From: Ottowia flava
GTDB lineage: Bacteria; Pseudomonadota; Gammaproteobacteria; Burkholderiales; Burkholderiaceae_C
Reading direction: 5' to 3'
DNA: 64,000 nucleotides
Assembly (NCBI RefSeq): GCF_042680565.1
Contig: NZ_JBHUEJ010000019.1
Span: 1-64,000 of the forward strand
Each line of letters opens with the position of its first letter. Positions within the stretch are counted from its first letter, which is position 1. This document shows positions 15,331 to 26,364 of the stretch, in pieces. Made by a program: the position numbers and the translations under genes. The notes under the pieces are model-generated. The model was not told where the DNA came from and searched no databases. It worked only from the letters and a program-made list of their open reading frames with translations.

Positions 15331-17235
15331 GTGGCCAGCTACGCCGACTTTTACCGCCGTTCCATTGACGACCGCGACGCCTTCTGGGCCGAGCAGGCCC
15401 AACTGATCGACTGGCAGACCCCGCCCCAGACGGTGTGTGACTACAGCAACCCTCCGTTTGCGCGCTGGTTTGCAGGCGGCACCACCAACCTGTGCCACAA
15501 CGCGGTGGACCGTCACCTGGCCGAACGGGGCGACCAGCCGGCGCTGATCTTCGTCTCGACCGAGACCGACCAGGAAACCATCTACACCTTCCGCCAGCTG
15601 CACGCCGAGGTGCAGCGCATGGCCGCCGTGCTGCAGGGTCTGGGCGTGAAGAAGGGCGACCGCGTCCTGATCTACATGCCGATGATCGCGGAGGCCTGTT
15701 TTGCCATGCTGGCGTGCGCGCGCATCGGCGCCATCCACTCGGTGGTGTTCGGCGGCTTTGCGTCGGGCTCGCTCGCCACCCGCATCGACGACGCCGAACC
15801 CACCGTCATCGTCAGCGCCGACGCCGGTTCGCGCGCGGGCAAGCCGGTGCCCTACAAGCATCTGCTGGACGAAGCCATTCAGCTCGCCAAACACAAGCCG
15901 AAGGCGGTGCTGCTGGTCGACCGCGGCCTGGCGCCGATGAAGCTGGTGGAGGGGCGCGATCAACTGTGGGGCGCGCTGCGCGAGGCCAACCTGAACGCGC
16001 AAGTGCCCTGCGAGTGGGTCGACGCCACGCACCCGAGCTACACGCTCTACACCAGCGGCACCACCGGCAAGCCCAAGGGCGTGCAGCGCGACACGGGCGG
16101 CTACGCGGTGGCGTTGGCCGCGTCGATGCGTTACATCTATTGCGGCAACCCGGGCGAGACTTTCTTCAGCACCAGCGACATCGGCTGGGTGGTGGGGCAC
16201 AGCTACATCATCTATGGCCCGCTGATCGGCGGCATGGCCACGATCATGTACGAGGGCACGCCGGTGCGGCCCGATGGCGGCATCTGGTGGCAACTGGTCG
16301 AGAAGTACAAGGTCACCGTGATGTTCAGCGCGCCGACGGCGGTCCGCGTGCTCAAGAAGCAGGATCCGGCGTACCTGACCAAGTACGACCTGTCTTCGCT
16401 GCGCACGCTGTTTCTCGCCGGTGAACCGCTGGACGAGCCCACCGCGAAATGGATCAGTGAAGGCCTCAAGGGCAAACCGATCGTCGACAACTATTGGCAG
16501 ACAGAGACCGGCTGGCCGATTCTGGCGGTGTGCAATGGCGTCGAGCCCACGCCCACCAAGTTCGGCTCGCCGGGCAAGGCCGTCTACGGCTACAACGTCA
16601 AGCTGCTGGACGACCAGACAGGTGCCGAGCTGACCGGAGCCAACCAGAAAGGCGTGATCGCCATCGAAGGCCCGCTGCCGCCCGGATGCATGCAGACCGT
16701 GTGGCGCGACGACGCACGGTTCGTCAACACTTACTGGTCATCGGTTCCGAACAAGCTGGTCTACAGTACCTTCGACTGGGGTATTCGCGACGAGGACGGC
16801 TATTACTTCATCCTCGGGCGCACCGACGACGTGATCAACGTTGCCGGCCACCGTCTGGGCACCCGCGAGATCGAGGAGGCCATCTCCAGTCACCCGAACG
16901 TGGCCGAGGTGGCCGTGGTCGGCGTAGCCGATCAGCTCAAGGGCCAGGTGGCGATGGCGTTTGCCGTGCTCAAGGACGCCGGCCAGCTTGATGACCCCGC
17001 AGCGATGCTCAAGCTGGAAGGCGAGGTGATGAAGGTGGTCGATGGATCGCTCGGCGCTGTGGCCCGCCCCGAGCGCGTGCGCTTCGTCACGGTGCTGCCC
17101 AAGACTCGCTCGGGCAAGCTGCTGCGCCGCGCGGTACAGGCGGTGTGCGAGGGGCGCGATCCCGGCGATCTGACGACCATGGAAGACCCGGCTGCGTTGC
17201 AGCAGATCAAGGATCTGGTCGCGCCAGTGGTCTGA
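15331..17235 (+). CDS. prpE: Propionate-CoA ligase / acyl-CoA synthetase
   Basis: A 634-residue AMP-forming ligase that activates propionate (or acetate) with ATP and CoA. Motifs are YTSGTTGKPKGVQR (A3), the WQTETGW core, the DWGIRDEDGYYFILGRTDD region (A7/A8) and the C-terminal catalytic lysine region TRSGKLLRRA. Length and the FGGFASGSLATRIDDAEP segment fit PrpE better than Acs. GTG 15331 has GGAG 6 bp upstream. It stands alone with no prpBCD nearby, and a good FNR-type box precedes it, so low oxygen may control it. Confidence 0.88.
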   Translation: MASYADFYRRSIDDRDAFWAEQAQLIDWQTPPQTVCDYSNPPFARWFAGGTTNLCHNAVDRHLAERGDQPALIFVSTETDQETIYTFRQLHAEVQRMAAVLQGLGVKKGDRVLIYMPMIAEACFAMLACARIGAIHSVVFGGFASGSLATRIDDAEPTVIVSADAGSRAGKPVPYKHLLDEAIQLAKHKPKAVLLVDRGLAPMKLVEGRDQLWGALREANLNAQVPCEWVDATHPSYTLYTSGTTGKPKGVQRDTGGYAVALAASMRYIYCGNPGETFFSTSDIGWVVGHSYIIYGPLIGGMATIMYEGTPVRPDGGIWWQLVEKYKVTVMFSAPTAVRVLKKQDPAYLTKYDLSSLRTLFLAGEPLDEPTAKWISEGLKGKPIVDNYWQTETGWPILAVCNGVEPTPTKFGSPGKAVYGYNVKLLDDQTGAELTGANQKGVIAIEGPLPPGCMQTVWRDDARFVNTYWSSVPNKLVYSTFDWGIRDEDGYYFILGRTDDVINVAGHRLGTREIEEAISSHPNVAEVAVVGVADQLKGQVAMAFAVLKDAGQLDDPAAMLKLEGEVMKVVDGSLGAVARPERVRFVTVLPKTRSGKLLRRAVQAVCEGRDPGDLTTMEDPAALQQIKDLVAPVV

Positions 17236-17442
17236 ACCCGGTGCCCACGCGGGGCGCAGGGTCTTGTCAGGGTGCATCCACGTGCGCCGGAAAGACCCTG
17301 CGGTTCGGTGGCACAATTGATCCTGCGAAGTTTCTACGGCCCTTCCCAGCCAGTCGCGTCCGCCAACCGGTTCAGCCGTGACGCGGAAGGTTTCTCCACC
17401 AGCTCGATCCTCCTGAAGGGAGGTGAAAGGTCAGCGTACGCC

Positions 17443-20316
17443 ATGAACGAGACGAAAACCGTCTACACCACCTATCAGGGCAACAGCTATCTCTTCGGCG
17501 GCAACGCGCCGTATGTGGAAGAGATGTATGAAAACTACCTCGCCAATCCGGGCAGCGTGCCGGATTCGTGGCGCGAGTATTTCGATGCCCTCCAGCATGT
17601 CCCCGCCGTCGACGGCAGCAGCGCGCGCGATGTGCCGCACTTGCCGGTCATTAACGCCTTTGCCGAGCGGGCCAAGCAGGGCGGCACGCAGGTGGTCGTG
17701 GCGTCTGGCGCCGACTCCGAGCTGGGCCGCAAGCGCACCGCCGTCCAGCAGCTGATTGCCGCCTACCGCAACGTGGGTGCGCGCTGGGCCGATCTGGATC
17801 CGCTCAAGCGCACTGAGCGCCAGGACATCCCCGAACTGGACCCGGCGTTCTACGGCTTCACCGACGCCGACATGGAAACGGTGTTCAACACCAGCAACAC
17901 GTTCTTCGGCAAGGACACCATGTCTCTGCGCGACCTGCTGAACGCGCTGCGCGAGACTTACTGCGGCACCATCGGCGCCGAGTACATGTACATCACCGAC
18001 CAGGGCCAGAAGCGCTGGTGGCAGGAAAAGCTGGAGAGCGCGCGCACCAATCCGCACCTCGACGCGGAGCAGAAAAAGCACGTGCTGGAGCGCCTGACGG
18101 CCGCCGAAGGGCTGGAGCGTTTCCTGCACACCAAGTACGTGGGCCAGAAGCGTTTCTCGCTCGAGGGTGGCGAAAGCTTCATCGTCGCCATGGACGAGCT
18201 GATCCAGAAGGCGGGCACCGAAGGCGTGCAGGAAATTGTGATCGGCATGGCCCACCGCGGCCGCCTGAACGTGCTGGTCAACACGCTGGGCAAGATGCCG
18301 TCGATGCTGTTTGCCGAGTTCGACCACACCGCACCTGAGGAACTGCCCGCCGGTGACGTGAAGTACCACCAGGGCTTTTCCAGCGACGTCAGCACGGCCG
18401 GCGGCCCGGTGCACCTGTCGCTGGCTTTCAACCCATCGCACCTCGAGATCGTGAACCCGGTGGTGGAAGGCAGCGTGCGTGCGCGTCTGGACCGCCGTGG
18501 CGACCACGAAGGCGACACCGTCCTGCCCGTGCTGGTGCACGGCGATGCGGCCTTCGCCGGCCAGGGCGTGGTCATGGAAACGCTGGCGCTGGCGCAGACC
18601 CGTGGCTACTACACCGGCGGCACGGTCCACATCGTCATCAACAACCAGATCGGCTTCACCACCAGCGACCCGCGCGACACGCGCTCCACGCTGTACTGCA
18701 CCGACGTGGTCAAGATGATCGAGGCGCCGGTTCTGCACGTGAACGGCGACGACCCCGAGGCCGTGGTGCTGTGCATGCAGTTGGCGCTGCAGTACCGGCA
18801 GGAATTCAATCAGGACGTGGTGGTGGACATCGTCTGCTACCGCAAGCTGGGCCACAACGAGCAGGACACCCCCATGCTCACCCAGCCGCTGATGTACACC
18901 AAGATCGGCAAGCACCCCGGCACGCGCCGCCTCTATGGCGACAAGCTGATCGCCCAGGGCGTGTTGACCGAAGGTGGTCCCGACGAGATGGTGGCCGCCT
19001 ACCGCGCCGCCATGGACGCGGGCAAGCACACGTTTGACCCGGTGCTGACCAACTTCAAGAGCAAGTACGCCGTCGACTGGCAGCCCCACCTGAACCAGAA
19101 GTGGACCGACGTGGCCGACACGTCGATTCCGCTGGCCGAGTGGAAGCGCCTGGCCGAGCGCATCACCACCGTGCCGGAAGGCTTCACGGTGCACACGCTG
19201 GTCAAGAAGGTGCTGGAAGACCGCGCTGCCATGGGCCGCGGTGAGATCAACGTCGACTGGGGCATGGGCGAAAGCATGGCTTTTGCTTCGCTGGTGGCCA
19301 GCGGCTACCCGATCCGCCTGTCGGGCGAAGACAGTGGCCGCGGCACCTTCGTGCACCGCCACGCTGTGCTGCACGATCAGAAGCGCGAGAAGTGGGACGT
19401 CGGCACCTACGTCCCGCTGCAACACGTTTCCGACGGCCAGGCGCCGTTCGTCGTGATCGACTCGATCCTGTCGGAAGAAGCCGTGCTCGGCTTCGAGTAC
19501 GGTTACGCCTCGACCGACCCGCAAACCCTGGTGATCTGGGAAGCGCAGTTTGGCGACTTCGTCAACGGCGCGCAGGTGCTGATCGACCAGTTCATCGCCT
19601 CGGGTGAAGTGAAATGGGGCCGCGTCAACGGCCTGACCATGATGCTGCCGCACGGCTACGAAGGGCAGGGCCCAGAGCACTCCTCGGCGCGCCTGGAACG
19701 CTTCATGCAGTTGGCCGCCGAGACCAACATGCAGATCGTGCAGCCGACCACGGCCAGCCAGATCTTCCATGTGCTGCGCCGCCAGATGATCCGCCCGCTG
19801 CGCAAGCCGCTGATCATCATGACGCCCAAGTCGCTGCTGCGCAACAAGGACGCCACTTCGCCGGTGTCCGAGTTCACCAAGGGCGGTTTTCAGACCGTGA
19901 TCGCCGACAAGGCCGATCTGAAGGCCGACAGTGTCAAGCGCGTGATCGCCTGCTCGGGCAAGGTTTACTACGACCTGGCCAAGAAGCGCGAAGAGAACGG
20001 CGTGAAAGACGTTGCCATCCTGCGTGTCGAGCAGTTGTACCCGTTCCCGCACAAGGCGTTCGCGACCGAAATCAAGAAGTACCCCAACGCGACCGAGATC
20101 GTATGGTGTCAGGACGAGCCGCAGAACCAGGGCGCCTGGTTCTTCGTGCAGCACTACATCCACGAAAACATGCTGGCCGGCCAGAAGCTGGGCTACGCGG
20201 GCCGCGCCGCCTCCGCCTCGCCGGCGGTGGGCTACGCGCACCTGCACCAGGACCAGCAGAAAGCCCTGATCGACGCCGCCTTCGGTCGTCTCAAAGGCTT
20301 TGTGCTGCAAAAGTAA
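17443..20316 (+). CDS. sucA: 2-oxoglutarate dehydrogenase E1 component
   Basis: A 957-residue thiamine-diphosphate enzyme that decarboxylates 2-oxoglutarate and passes the succinyl group to the lipoyl arm of SucB. The N-terminal E2-binding stretch (GGNAPYVEEMYENYL), IGMAHRGRLNVLVNTLGK, the FNPSHLEIVNPVVEGS region and the C-terminal RVEQLYPFPHK segment are typical. ATG 17443 is preceded by GGGAGGTGAAAGG; the open frame back to 17272 is intergenic. It is followed by sucB and lpdA, so the whole complex is encoded in one run. Confidence 0.96.
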   Translation: MNETKTVYTTYQGNSYLFGGNAPYVEEMYENYLANPGSVPDSWREYFDALQHVPAVDGSSARDVPHLPVINAFAERAKQGGTQVVVASGADSELGRKRTAVQQLIAAYRNVGARWADLDPLKRTERQDIPELDPAFYGFTDADMETVFNTSNTFFGKDTMSLRDLLNALRETYCGTIGAEYMYITDQGQKRWWQEKLESARTNPHLDAEQKKHVLERLTAAEGLERFLHTKYVGQKRFSLEGGESFIVAMDELIQKAGTEGVQEIVIGMAHRGRLNVLVNTLGKMPSMLFAEFDHTAPEELPAGDVKYHQGFSSDVSTAGGPVHLSLAFNPSHLEIVNPVVEGSVRARLDRRGDHEGDTVLPVLVHGDAAFAGQGVVMETLALAQTRGYYTGGTVHIVINNQIGFTTSDPRDTRSTLYCTDVVKMIEAPVLHVNGDDPEAVVLCMQLALQYRQEFNQDVVVDIVCYRKLGHNEQDTPMLTQPLMYTKIGKHPGTRRLYGDKLIAQGVLTEGGPDEMVAAYRAAMDAGKHTFDPVLTNFKSKYAVDWQPHLNQKWTDVADTSIPLAEWKRLAERITTVPEGFTVHTLVKKVLEDRAAMGRGEINVDWGMGESMAFASLVASGYPIRLSGEDSGRGTFVHRHAVLHDQKREKWDVGTYVPLQHVSDGQAPFVVIDSILSEEAVLGFEYGYASTDPQTLVIWEAQFGDFVNGAQVLIDQFIASGEVKWGRVNGLTMMLPHGYEGQGPEHSSARLERFMQLAAETNMQIVQPTTASQIFHVLRRQMIRPLRKPLIIMTPKSLLRNKDATSPVSEFTKGGFQTVIADKADLKADSVKRVIACSGKVYYDLAKKREENGVKDVAILRVEQLYPFPHKAFATEIKKYPNATEIVWCQDEPQNQGAWFFVQHYIHENMLAGQKLGYAGRAASASPAVGYAHLHQDQQKALIDAAFGRLKGFVLQK

Positions 20317-20405
20317 GCGGGTGGGGCTGCAGCCTTGCGCCACACCGGCCGGCTGCCGCTCCCTGCATCCTGAAGAACACGCTCTGAACAAACTGGATTA
20401 CGAAC

Positions 20406-21692
20406 ATGGCAATCGTTGAAGTCAAGGTACCGCAGCTGTCCGAATCCGTGGCCGAAGCCACGCTGCTGCAATGGAAGAAAAAGGCAGGTGAGGCCGTCAA
20501 GGCCGACGAGATCCTCGTCGAAGTCGAAACCGACAAGGTCGTGCTGGAAGTGCCCGCGCCGTCCGCTGGCGTGCTGGCCGAAATCGTTCAGCCGGATGGC
20601 GCCACCGTCGTGGCCGACCAGCTGATTGCTCGCATCGACACCGCTGCCGTGGCCGGTGCTGCGGCGCCGGCACCGGCTGCCGCGCCCGCAGCAGCGCCTG
20701 CTGCAACTCCGGCCCCCGCGGCGCCCGCGACGGCAGGTGGCTCCAAGTCCGACATCGCCATGCCCGCCGCCGCCAAGCTGATGGCCGACAACAACCTGGC
20801 CGCCGGCTCGGTCGCCGGCACCGGCAAGGACGGCCGCGTGACCAAGGGTGATGTGCTGGGTGCTATGCAATCGGGAGCTGCCAGCGCAGGTGGCTCTAGC
20901 GCTGCAGCCCAAAAACCTGCCAATATCCCGACCGGTGCGCCGACCAGCGCGCTGCCGCAAGTCGCTTCGCCCGCCGCCCCCAATCTGGGCGACCGCCCTG
21001 AGCAGCGCGTGCCGATGACACGCCTGCGCGCCCGCATTGCGGAGCGCCTGCTGCAGTCGCAGTCGACCAACGCCATCCTGACGACGTTCAACGAAGTGAA
21101 CATGCAGCCGGTGATGGACCTGCGCAAGACCTTCCAGGACCAGTTCGTCAAGGAACACGGCGTCAAGCTCGGCTTCATGAGCTTCTTTGTCAAGGCGGCC
21201 GTCCACGCGCTGAAGAAGTTCCCGGCCGTCAACGCCTCGATCGACGGCAACGACATCATTTACCACGGCTACTTCGACATCGGCATCGCCGTCAGCTCGC
21301 CGCGCGGCCTGGTCGTGCCGATCCTGCGCAACGCCGACCAGATGAGCTTTGCCGACATCGAGAAGAAGATCGCCGAATACGGCCAGAAGGCCAAGGACGG
21401 CAAGCTGAGCATCGAAGAGATGACCGGCGGCACCTTCTCGATCTCCAACGGCGGCACCTTCGGCTCGATGATGTCCACGCCGATCATCAACCCGCCGCAG
21501 TCGGCCATCCTGGGCGTGCACGCCACCAAGGACCGCGCCGTGGTGGAAAACGGCCAGATCGTGGTGCGCCCGATGAACTACCTGGCCATGTCGTACGACC
21601 ACCGCATCATTGACGGCCGCGAAGCCGTTCTGAGCCTGGTCACCATGAAGGAAGCGCTGGAAGAGCCGGCGCGCCTGCTGTTCGACATCTGA
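20406..21692 (+). CDS. sucB: Dihydrolipoyllysine succinyltransferase (E2 of 2-oxoglutarate dehydrogenase)
   Basis: The 428-residue core of the complex. Domains in order: one lipoyl domain with the lipoylated lysine K44 (ETDKVV); an Ala/Pro linker; the E1/E3-binding domain (PAAAKLMADNNLAAGSVAG, residues ~118-155); a second linker; and the catalytic domain with the HRIIDGREAV motif (H399). The second linker, residues ~152-171, is encoded by an inverted copy of the dispersed repeat (20859-20917). Because that region is flexible, the insertion is probably neutral for the enzyme. Confidence 0.95.
   Translation: MAIVEVKVPQLSESVAEATLLQWKKKAGEAVKADEILVEVETDKVVLEVPAPSAGVLAEIVQPDGATVVADQLIARIDTAAVAGAAAPAPAAAPAAAPAATPAPAAPATAGGSKSDIAMPAAAKLMADNNLAAGSVAGTGKDGRVTKGDVLGAMQSGAASAGGSSAAAQKPANIPTGAPTSALPQVASPAAPNLGDRPEQRVPMTRLRARIAERLLQSQSTNAILTTFNEVNMQPVMDLRKTFQDQFVKEHGVKLGFMSFFVKAAVHALKKFPAVNASIDGNDIIYHGYFDIGIAVSSPRGLVVPILRNADQMSFADIEKKIAEYGQKAKDGKLSIEEMTGGTFSISNGGTFGSMMSTPIINPPQSAILGVHATKDRAVVENGQIVVRPMNYLAMSYDHRIIDGREAVLSLVTMKEALEEPARLLFDI
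20859..20917 (-). repeat. Dispersed 50-57 bp repeat, copy inside the sucB linker
   Basis: Read on the minus strand: GGGCTGCAGCGCTAGAG left arm, CTGCGCTGGCAGCT core, and a right end of GCATAGCAC. It is in frame in sucB and encodes part of the flexible linker after the E3-binding domain. Confidence 0.7.
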
Positions 21693-21707
21693 GCGGGCCA
21701 CTGGTCG

Positions 21708-22202
21708 ATGCCCCGCGCGCGCAAGGTGTCCGTGCCGCCGCACAGCCAGGTGCACGCACGCCTGCGCGGCGCCAACTTTCATGACGCCTACGAGGCCGAC
21801 GACGCTCTACCGCAAGCCAGTGCGATGGACAGCTGGTTGGCGGTGGTCGGCCGCACGCCGGGGTGGGTCGATCGCGCGATGGATCTGCGCAACGCCGTCG
21901 TGGCGCGGATCGGCTTGAAGGACCTGGGACGCTTGAAGCCCGCGCAGGGCGGTAACCGAGCCTACGCCGTGGGCGACCGGGTTGGTATTTTTTCGCTGCA
22001 GCACCTGAGCGAGGACGAGGTGGTGATGACCGATGCGGATCGCCACCTTGACGTCTGGGTTTCGCTGCTCAAACTGCGCGCCGAGCGCAAGATCGTGGTC
22101 TCCACCGTGGTGCAGGTGCACAACGCGTTGGGCCGTCTGTACATGTTGCCGGTGGCGCCCGTCCATCGGCTGATCGTGCCAGCCATGCTGGCCACCTCCT
22201 AG
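21708..22202 (+). CDS. DUF2867-like protein between sucB and lpdA
   Basis: A 164-residue protein that resembles DUF2867 (GRTPGWVDRAMDLRNAVVAR, GDRVGIFSLQHLSEDEVVM, VVSTVVQVHNALGRLY). It has no signal peptide or membrane segment. It starts 15 bp after sucB and ends 14 bp before lpdA, so it is transcribed with the 2-oxoglutarate dehydrogenase genes. The function of this family is unknown, and its place in the middle of a core TCA operon is unusual. Confidence 0.7.
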   Translation: MPRARKVSVPPHSQVHARLRGANFHDAYEADDALPQASAMDSWLAVVGRTPGWVDRAMDLRNAVVARIGLKDLGRLKPAQGGNRAYAVGDRVGIFSLQHLSEDEVVMTDADRHLDVWVSLLKLRAERKIVVSTVVQVHNALGRLYMLPVAPVHRLIVPAMLATS

Positions 22203-22216
22203 ACAGGAACTTTCCC

Positions 22217-23644
<1,428 letters not shown>

Positions 23645-23670
23645 CGGCCGGTCTTTCCGGTTTGTGAGTC

Positions 23671-23726
23671 AAAACGGCTGCCCGCCCTACAGCGATATGC
23701 GCGGGCAGCTACCAAATTGATAGTTG
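23671..23726 (+). repeat. Dispersed 50-57 bp repeat, copy upstream of zapE
   Basis: GGCTGCCCGCCCTACAG left arm, ATGCGCGGGCAGCTACC core, then AAATTGATAGTTGA. The right end runs straight into GAGGAGAGGG, the likely zapE ribosome-binding site. Confidence 0.8.
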
Positions 23727-23741
23727 AGGAGAGGGCTGCCC

Positions 23742-24842
23742 ATGAGCAGCGTGCGTGAGATCTACGAGGCCGAGCTGAAGGCCCGGGGCTTTCAGAGCGA
23801 CCCGGCCCAGTTGCGCGCTGTGGCGGCGCTGCAGCGTTGTGCCGACGACTGGGCGGCGTACAAGGGCAAGCGCGGCAACGCGTTCAAGAAGCTTTTCAAC
23901 CGCCCGGACGTTCCCAAGGGCGTGTACATGTACGGCGGCGTGGGGCGCGGCAAGAGCTTCCTCATGGAGTGCTTCTACAACGCTGTGCCAATCAAGCGCA
24001 AGACGCGCCTGCACTTTCACGAATTCATGCGCGAGGTGCACCGTGAACTGGCGGGCCTCAAGGGCATCGCCGACCCGCTGGACGAGTTGGGGCGCCGCAT
24101 GGCGGTCAAGTTCAAGCTGATCTGCTTTGACGAATTTCACGTGGCCGACGTCACCGACGCCATGATCCTGCACCGCCTTTTGGTGGCGTTGTTCGACAAC
24201 GGCGTGGGCTTTGTCACCACCAGCAATTTCAAGCCGGATGACCTGTACCCGGGCGGTCTGCACCGCGACCGCATCCTGCCGGCCATCAAGTTGCTGAACG
24301 AGCGCATGGAAGTGGTGAACGTGGACAACGGCACCGACTACCGCCACCGCACGCTGCAGCAGGTGCAGCTGTACCACACGCCACTGGGCGCCGCGGCCGA
24401 CGCGGCGATGACCGAGACCTTCAACCGCCTGGCCACGGGCCCGGACGAAGACCCGGTGCTGCACATCGAGGCGCGCGAGATTCAGGCCCGGCGCCGAGCG
24501 GGCGGCGTGGTGTGGTTCGACTTCCGCACACTGTGCGGTGGTCCGCGTTCGCAGAACGATTACCTGGAAATCGCCTCGCAGTTCAACACCGTGATGCTGT
24601 CCGACGTGCCGCACATGCCGGTGCGCATGGCGTCGGAGGCGCGCCGCTTCACCTGGCTGGTGGACGTCCTGTACGACCGCCACGTCAAGTTCATCGTGTC
24701 GGCCGCCGTGCCTCCGGAAGAGCTGTACACCGAAGGGCCGCTGGCGCATGAATTCCCGCGCACGGTGAGCCGCCTCAACGAGATGCAGTCGGCCGAGTAC
24801 CTTGCGCTGGAACACCGCACCGTCGATACTCATTTGACATGA
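23742..24842 (+). CDS. zapE: AFG1-family ATPase ZapE
   Basis: A 366-residue cytoplasmic AAA-like ATPase. In E. coli ZapE joins the division ring and affects Z-ring stability under stress. Walker A is YGGVGRGKSFLM and Walker B is LICFDEFHVAD, followed by the sensor region FVTTSNFKPDDLYPGGLHR. ATG 23742 lies behind a GAGGAG sequence at the end of a dispersed repeat copy. The stop overlaps the ATG of the next gene (ATGA), so the two are translated together. Confidence 0.92.
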   Translation: MSSVREIYEAELKARGFQSDPAQLRAVAALQRCADDWAAYKGKRGNAFKKLFNRPDVPKGVYMYGGVGRGKSFLMECFYNAVPIKRKTRLHFHEFMREVHRELAGLKGIADPLDELGRRMAVKFKLICFDEFHVADVTDAMILHRLLVALFDNGVGFVTTSNFKPDDLYPGGLHRDRILPAIKLLNERMEVVNVDNGTDYRHRTLQQVQLYHTPLGAAADAAMTETFNRLATGPDEDPVLHIEAREIQARRRAGGVVWFDFRTLCGGPRSQNDYLEIASQFNTVMLSDVPHMPVRMASEARRFTWLVDVLYDRHVKFIVSAAVPPEELYTEGPLAHEFPRTVSRLNEMQSAEYLALEHRTVDTHLT

Positions 24843-25258
24843 AGCGCGCCCAGATTCTGTTCATCTTCCCGGTGCTGGCCCTGGTCACGGGCTGCACGTC
24901 CACTCCGCCGGCGCCCCCGGTGCCACCAGCTGAGGTGGTGCGAAAGATTCCGCCCCAGGTGCAGGCGCCGACCGGGCTCAACGACCAAGATTTCGACGCC
25001 TGGCTGACTGCTCAACGCGCACGTGTCAGCGATGCGCGCTCCGCCGCCCATCGCCAGTACAGCGAGGCCGAGTTCGCATGCTGGCGGCGCTTTGCGGTGA
25101 ACGATTGCCTGCTGGACGCCCGTAAGCAGCGTCGGGGAGCGCTCGACGGTTTGCGTGAAGAAGAACTGGCGCTCAACCTGCAGGAGCGCCAGCGCACGAC
25201 GACCGCGCGCCTCAAGACACTGGAAGGCAAGCAGCGCGCTGCCGAACCCAAGCAGTAG
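24839..25258 (+). CDS. Small putative lipoprotein
   Basis: A 139-residue protein with a lipoprotein signal (FIFPVLALVTGC, Cys ~19), then a Pro-rich stretch and a charged helical region rich in Arg, Glu and Ala (probably coiled coil). It overlaps zapE by 4 bp and is followed by a strong hairpin. No family recognised. It is likely anchored in the outer membrane facing the periplasm. Confidence 0.7.
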   Translation: MKRAQILFIFPVLALVTGCTSTPPAPPVPPAEVVRKIPPQVQAPTGLNDQDFDAWLTAQRARVSDARSAAHRQYSEAEFACWRRFAVNDCLLDARKQRRGALDGLREEELALNLQERQRTTTARLKTLEGKQRAAEPKQ

Positions 25259-25274
25259 AGTGTTGCCGAGCGCC

Positions 25275-25304
25275 ACGGCCGCCTGTCCGGCGCGTGGCGG
25301 CCGT
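25275..25304. terminator. Strong hairpin between convergent genes
   Basis: ACGGCCGCC and GGCGGCCGT form a perfect 9-bp stem with a 12-nt loop. It lies between the lipoprotein gene and the convergent phosphatase gene. No T-run, so its efficiency is uncertain. Confidence 0.45.
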
Positions 25305-25317
25305 TGCGGCGCCGGGC

Positions 25318-26118
25318 TCAGCGCAGCGGCGCGAAGGCCGAGCCGATCGGCGGCTTGTTGCTTGCCAGGGGTTCGACCTTGACGATGGCCAGCGAGAGGT
25401 TGTCGCCGCCGCCCATGGCGCGTGAACGCGCTTTCTCGACCAGGAACTCGCTGGCTTCACGCGGTGGCAGTGAATTCAGTACAGAGCCAAGTTCATCGTC
25501 GGTGAAGTAGTGCCACAGGCCGTCGGAGCAGGCCAGCAGCGAATCGCCAATCTGCAACTGCGGGATGTAGTGCGATTCGATCTCAGGTTCGCCCTCGGTA
25601 CCCAGGCAGCCCAGCAGCACGTTCGACTTGGGGTGCACCATGGCTTCTTCGTCGGTCAACTCGCCCTGGTCCACCAGCGCCTGCACGTAAGACTGGTCTT
25701 TGGTGCGCCGCACCAGCGTGGCGCCGCGAAAGTGGTACAGACGCGAGTCGCCGGTATGCGCCCAATGGCATTCGCCACCCGGGTTGATCAGGAAGGCCGC
25801 CATGGTGCTGTGCGGTTCCTGTTCTGCCGCGATGGCGGTCAGCTTGATGACCAAGTGAGACTCTTGACCGATCTGGCGCAGCGCGGATGCGCCGTCTTCG
25901 CTGTCGGGCGCGTAGCGCTCGAACAGCTGGCGGGAGGTCAGCAGCACTTGATCGGACGCCTTGCGGCCACCCGTGCGCCCGCCCATGCCGTCTGCGACCA
26001 CACCCATCACACAGCCGGCCACGCGCGGATGAGCAAGCAGGCTGACTTGATCCTGCTGGTATTCGCGGTCCCCCTTGTGAATGCCGGTGGCTGCGCTGAG
26101 TCGATATCCCTTGTCCAT
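25318..26118 (-). CDS. PP2C-family serine/threonine protein phosphatase
   Basis: A 266-residue Mn/Mg-dependent phosphatase. The metal-binding motifs are visible: VVADGMGGRTGG, HTGDSRLYHFRG, ACSDGLWHYF and GGGDNLSLAIV. No membrane segment. Stand-alone bacterial PP2C proteins of this type oppose Hanks-type kinases, but no kinase gene is in the window. It is divergent from the dinG-like gene with a 246-bp gap in which I see no gene. Confidence 0.88.
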   Translation of the reverse strand: MDKGYRLSAATGIHKGDREYQQDQVSLLAHPRVAGCVMGVVADGMGGRTGGRKASDQVLLTSRQLFERYAPDSEDGASALRQIGQESHLVIKLTAIAAEQEPHSTMAAFLINPGGECHWAHTGDSRLYHFRGATLVRRTKDQSYVQALVDQGELTDEEAMVHPKSNVLLGCLGTEGEPEIESHYIPQLQIGDSLLACSDGLWHYFTDDELGSVLNSLPPREASEFLVEKARSRAMGGGDNLSLAIVKVEPLASNKPPIGSAFAPLR

Positions 26119-26364
26119 ATTCTTGTGCTGCCTGAGGCGGTATACGGCAAAGCCCTATTATTCATGCAATGGTCGTCAGGCCGTTAGGTGTTCGCGATGG
26201 TCGGCTCGCGCGATGACGTTTATTGGCCTCAGCGTGACTTCGGCACGCTCGCCTGCGTTGCCATCTGACTGTGCTGGTCGGTCATTTCTGCGCGGCTGCG
26301 GGCGCTTTTGCCTGGCGCCTGCGCCGTGTGCTCCCATCGATCTCCTCTTGTCGCTTCGTAATCC

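Noticed and set aside
17431..20391. A 986-codon open frame on the minus strand over sucA
   Set aside because: Its His/Val/Gln-rich, motif-free product is the typical antisense shadow of a GC-rich gene; sucA on the plus strand has every expected motif.
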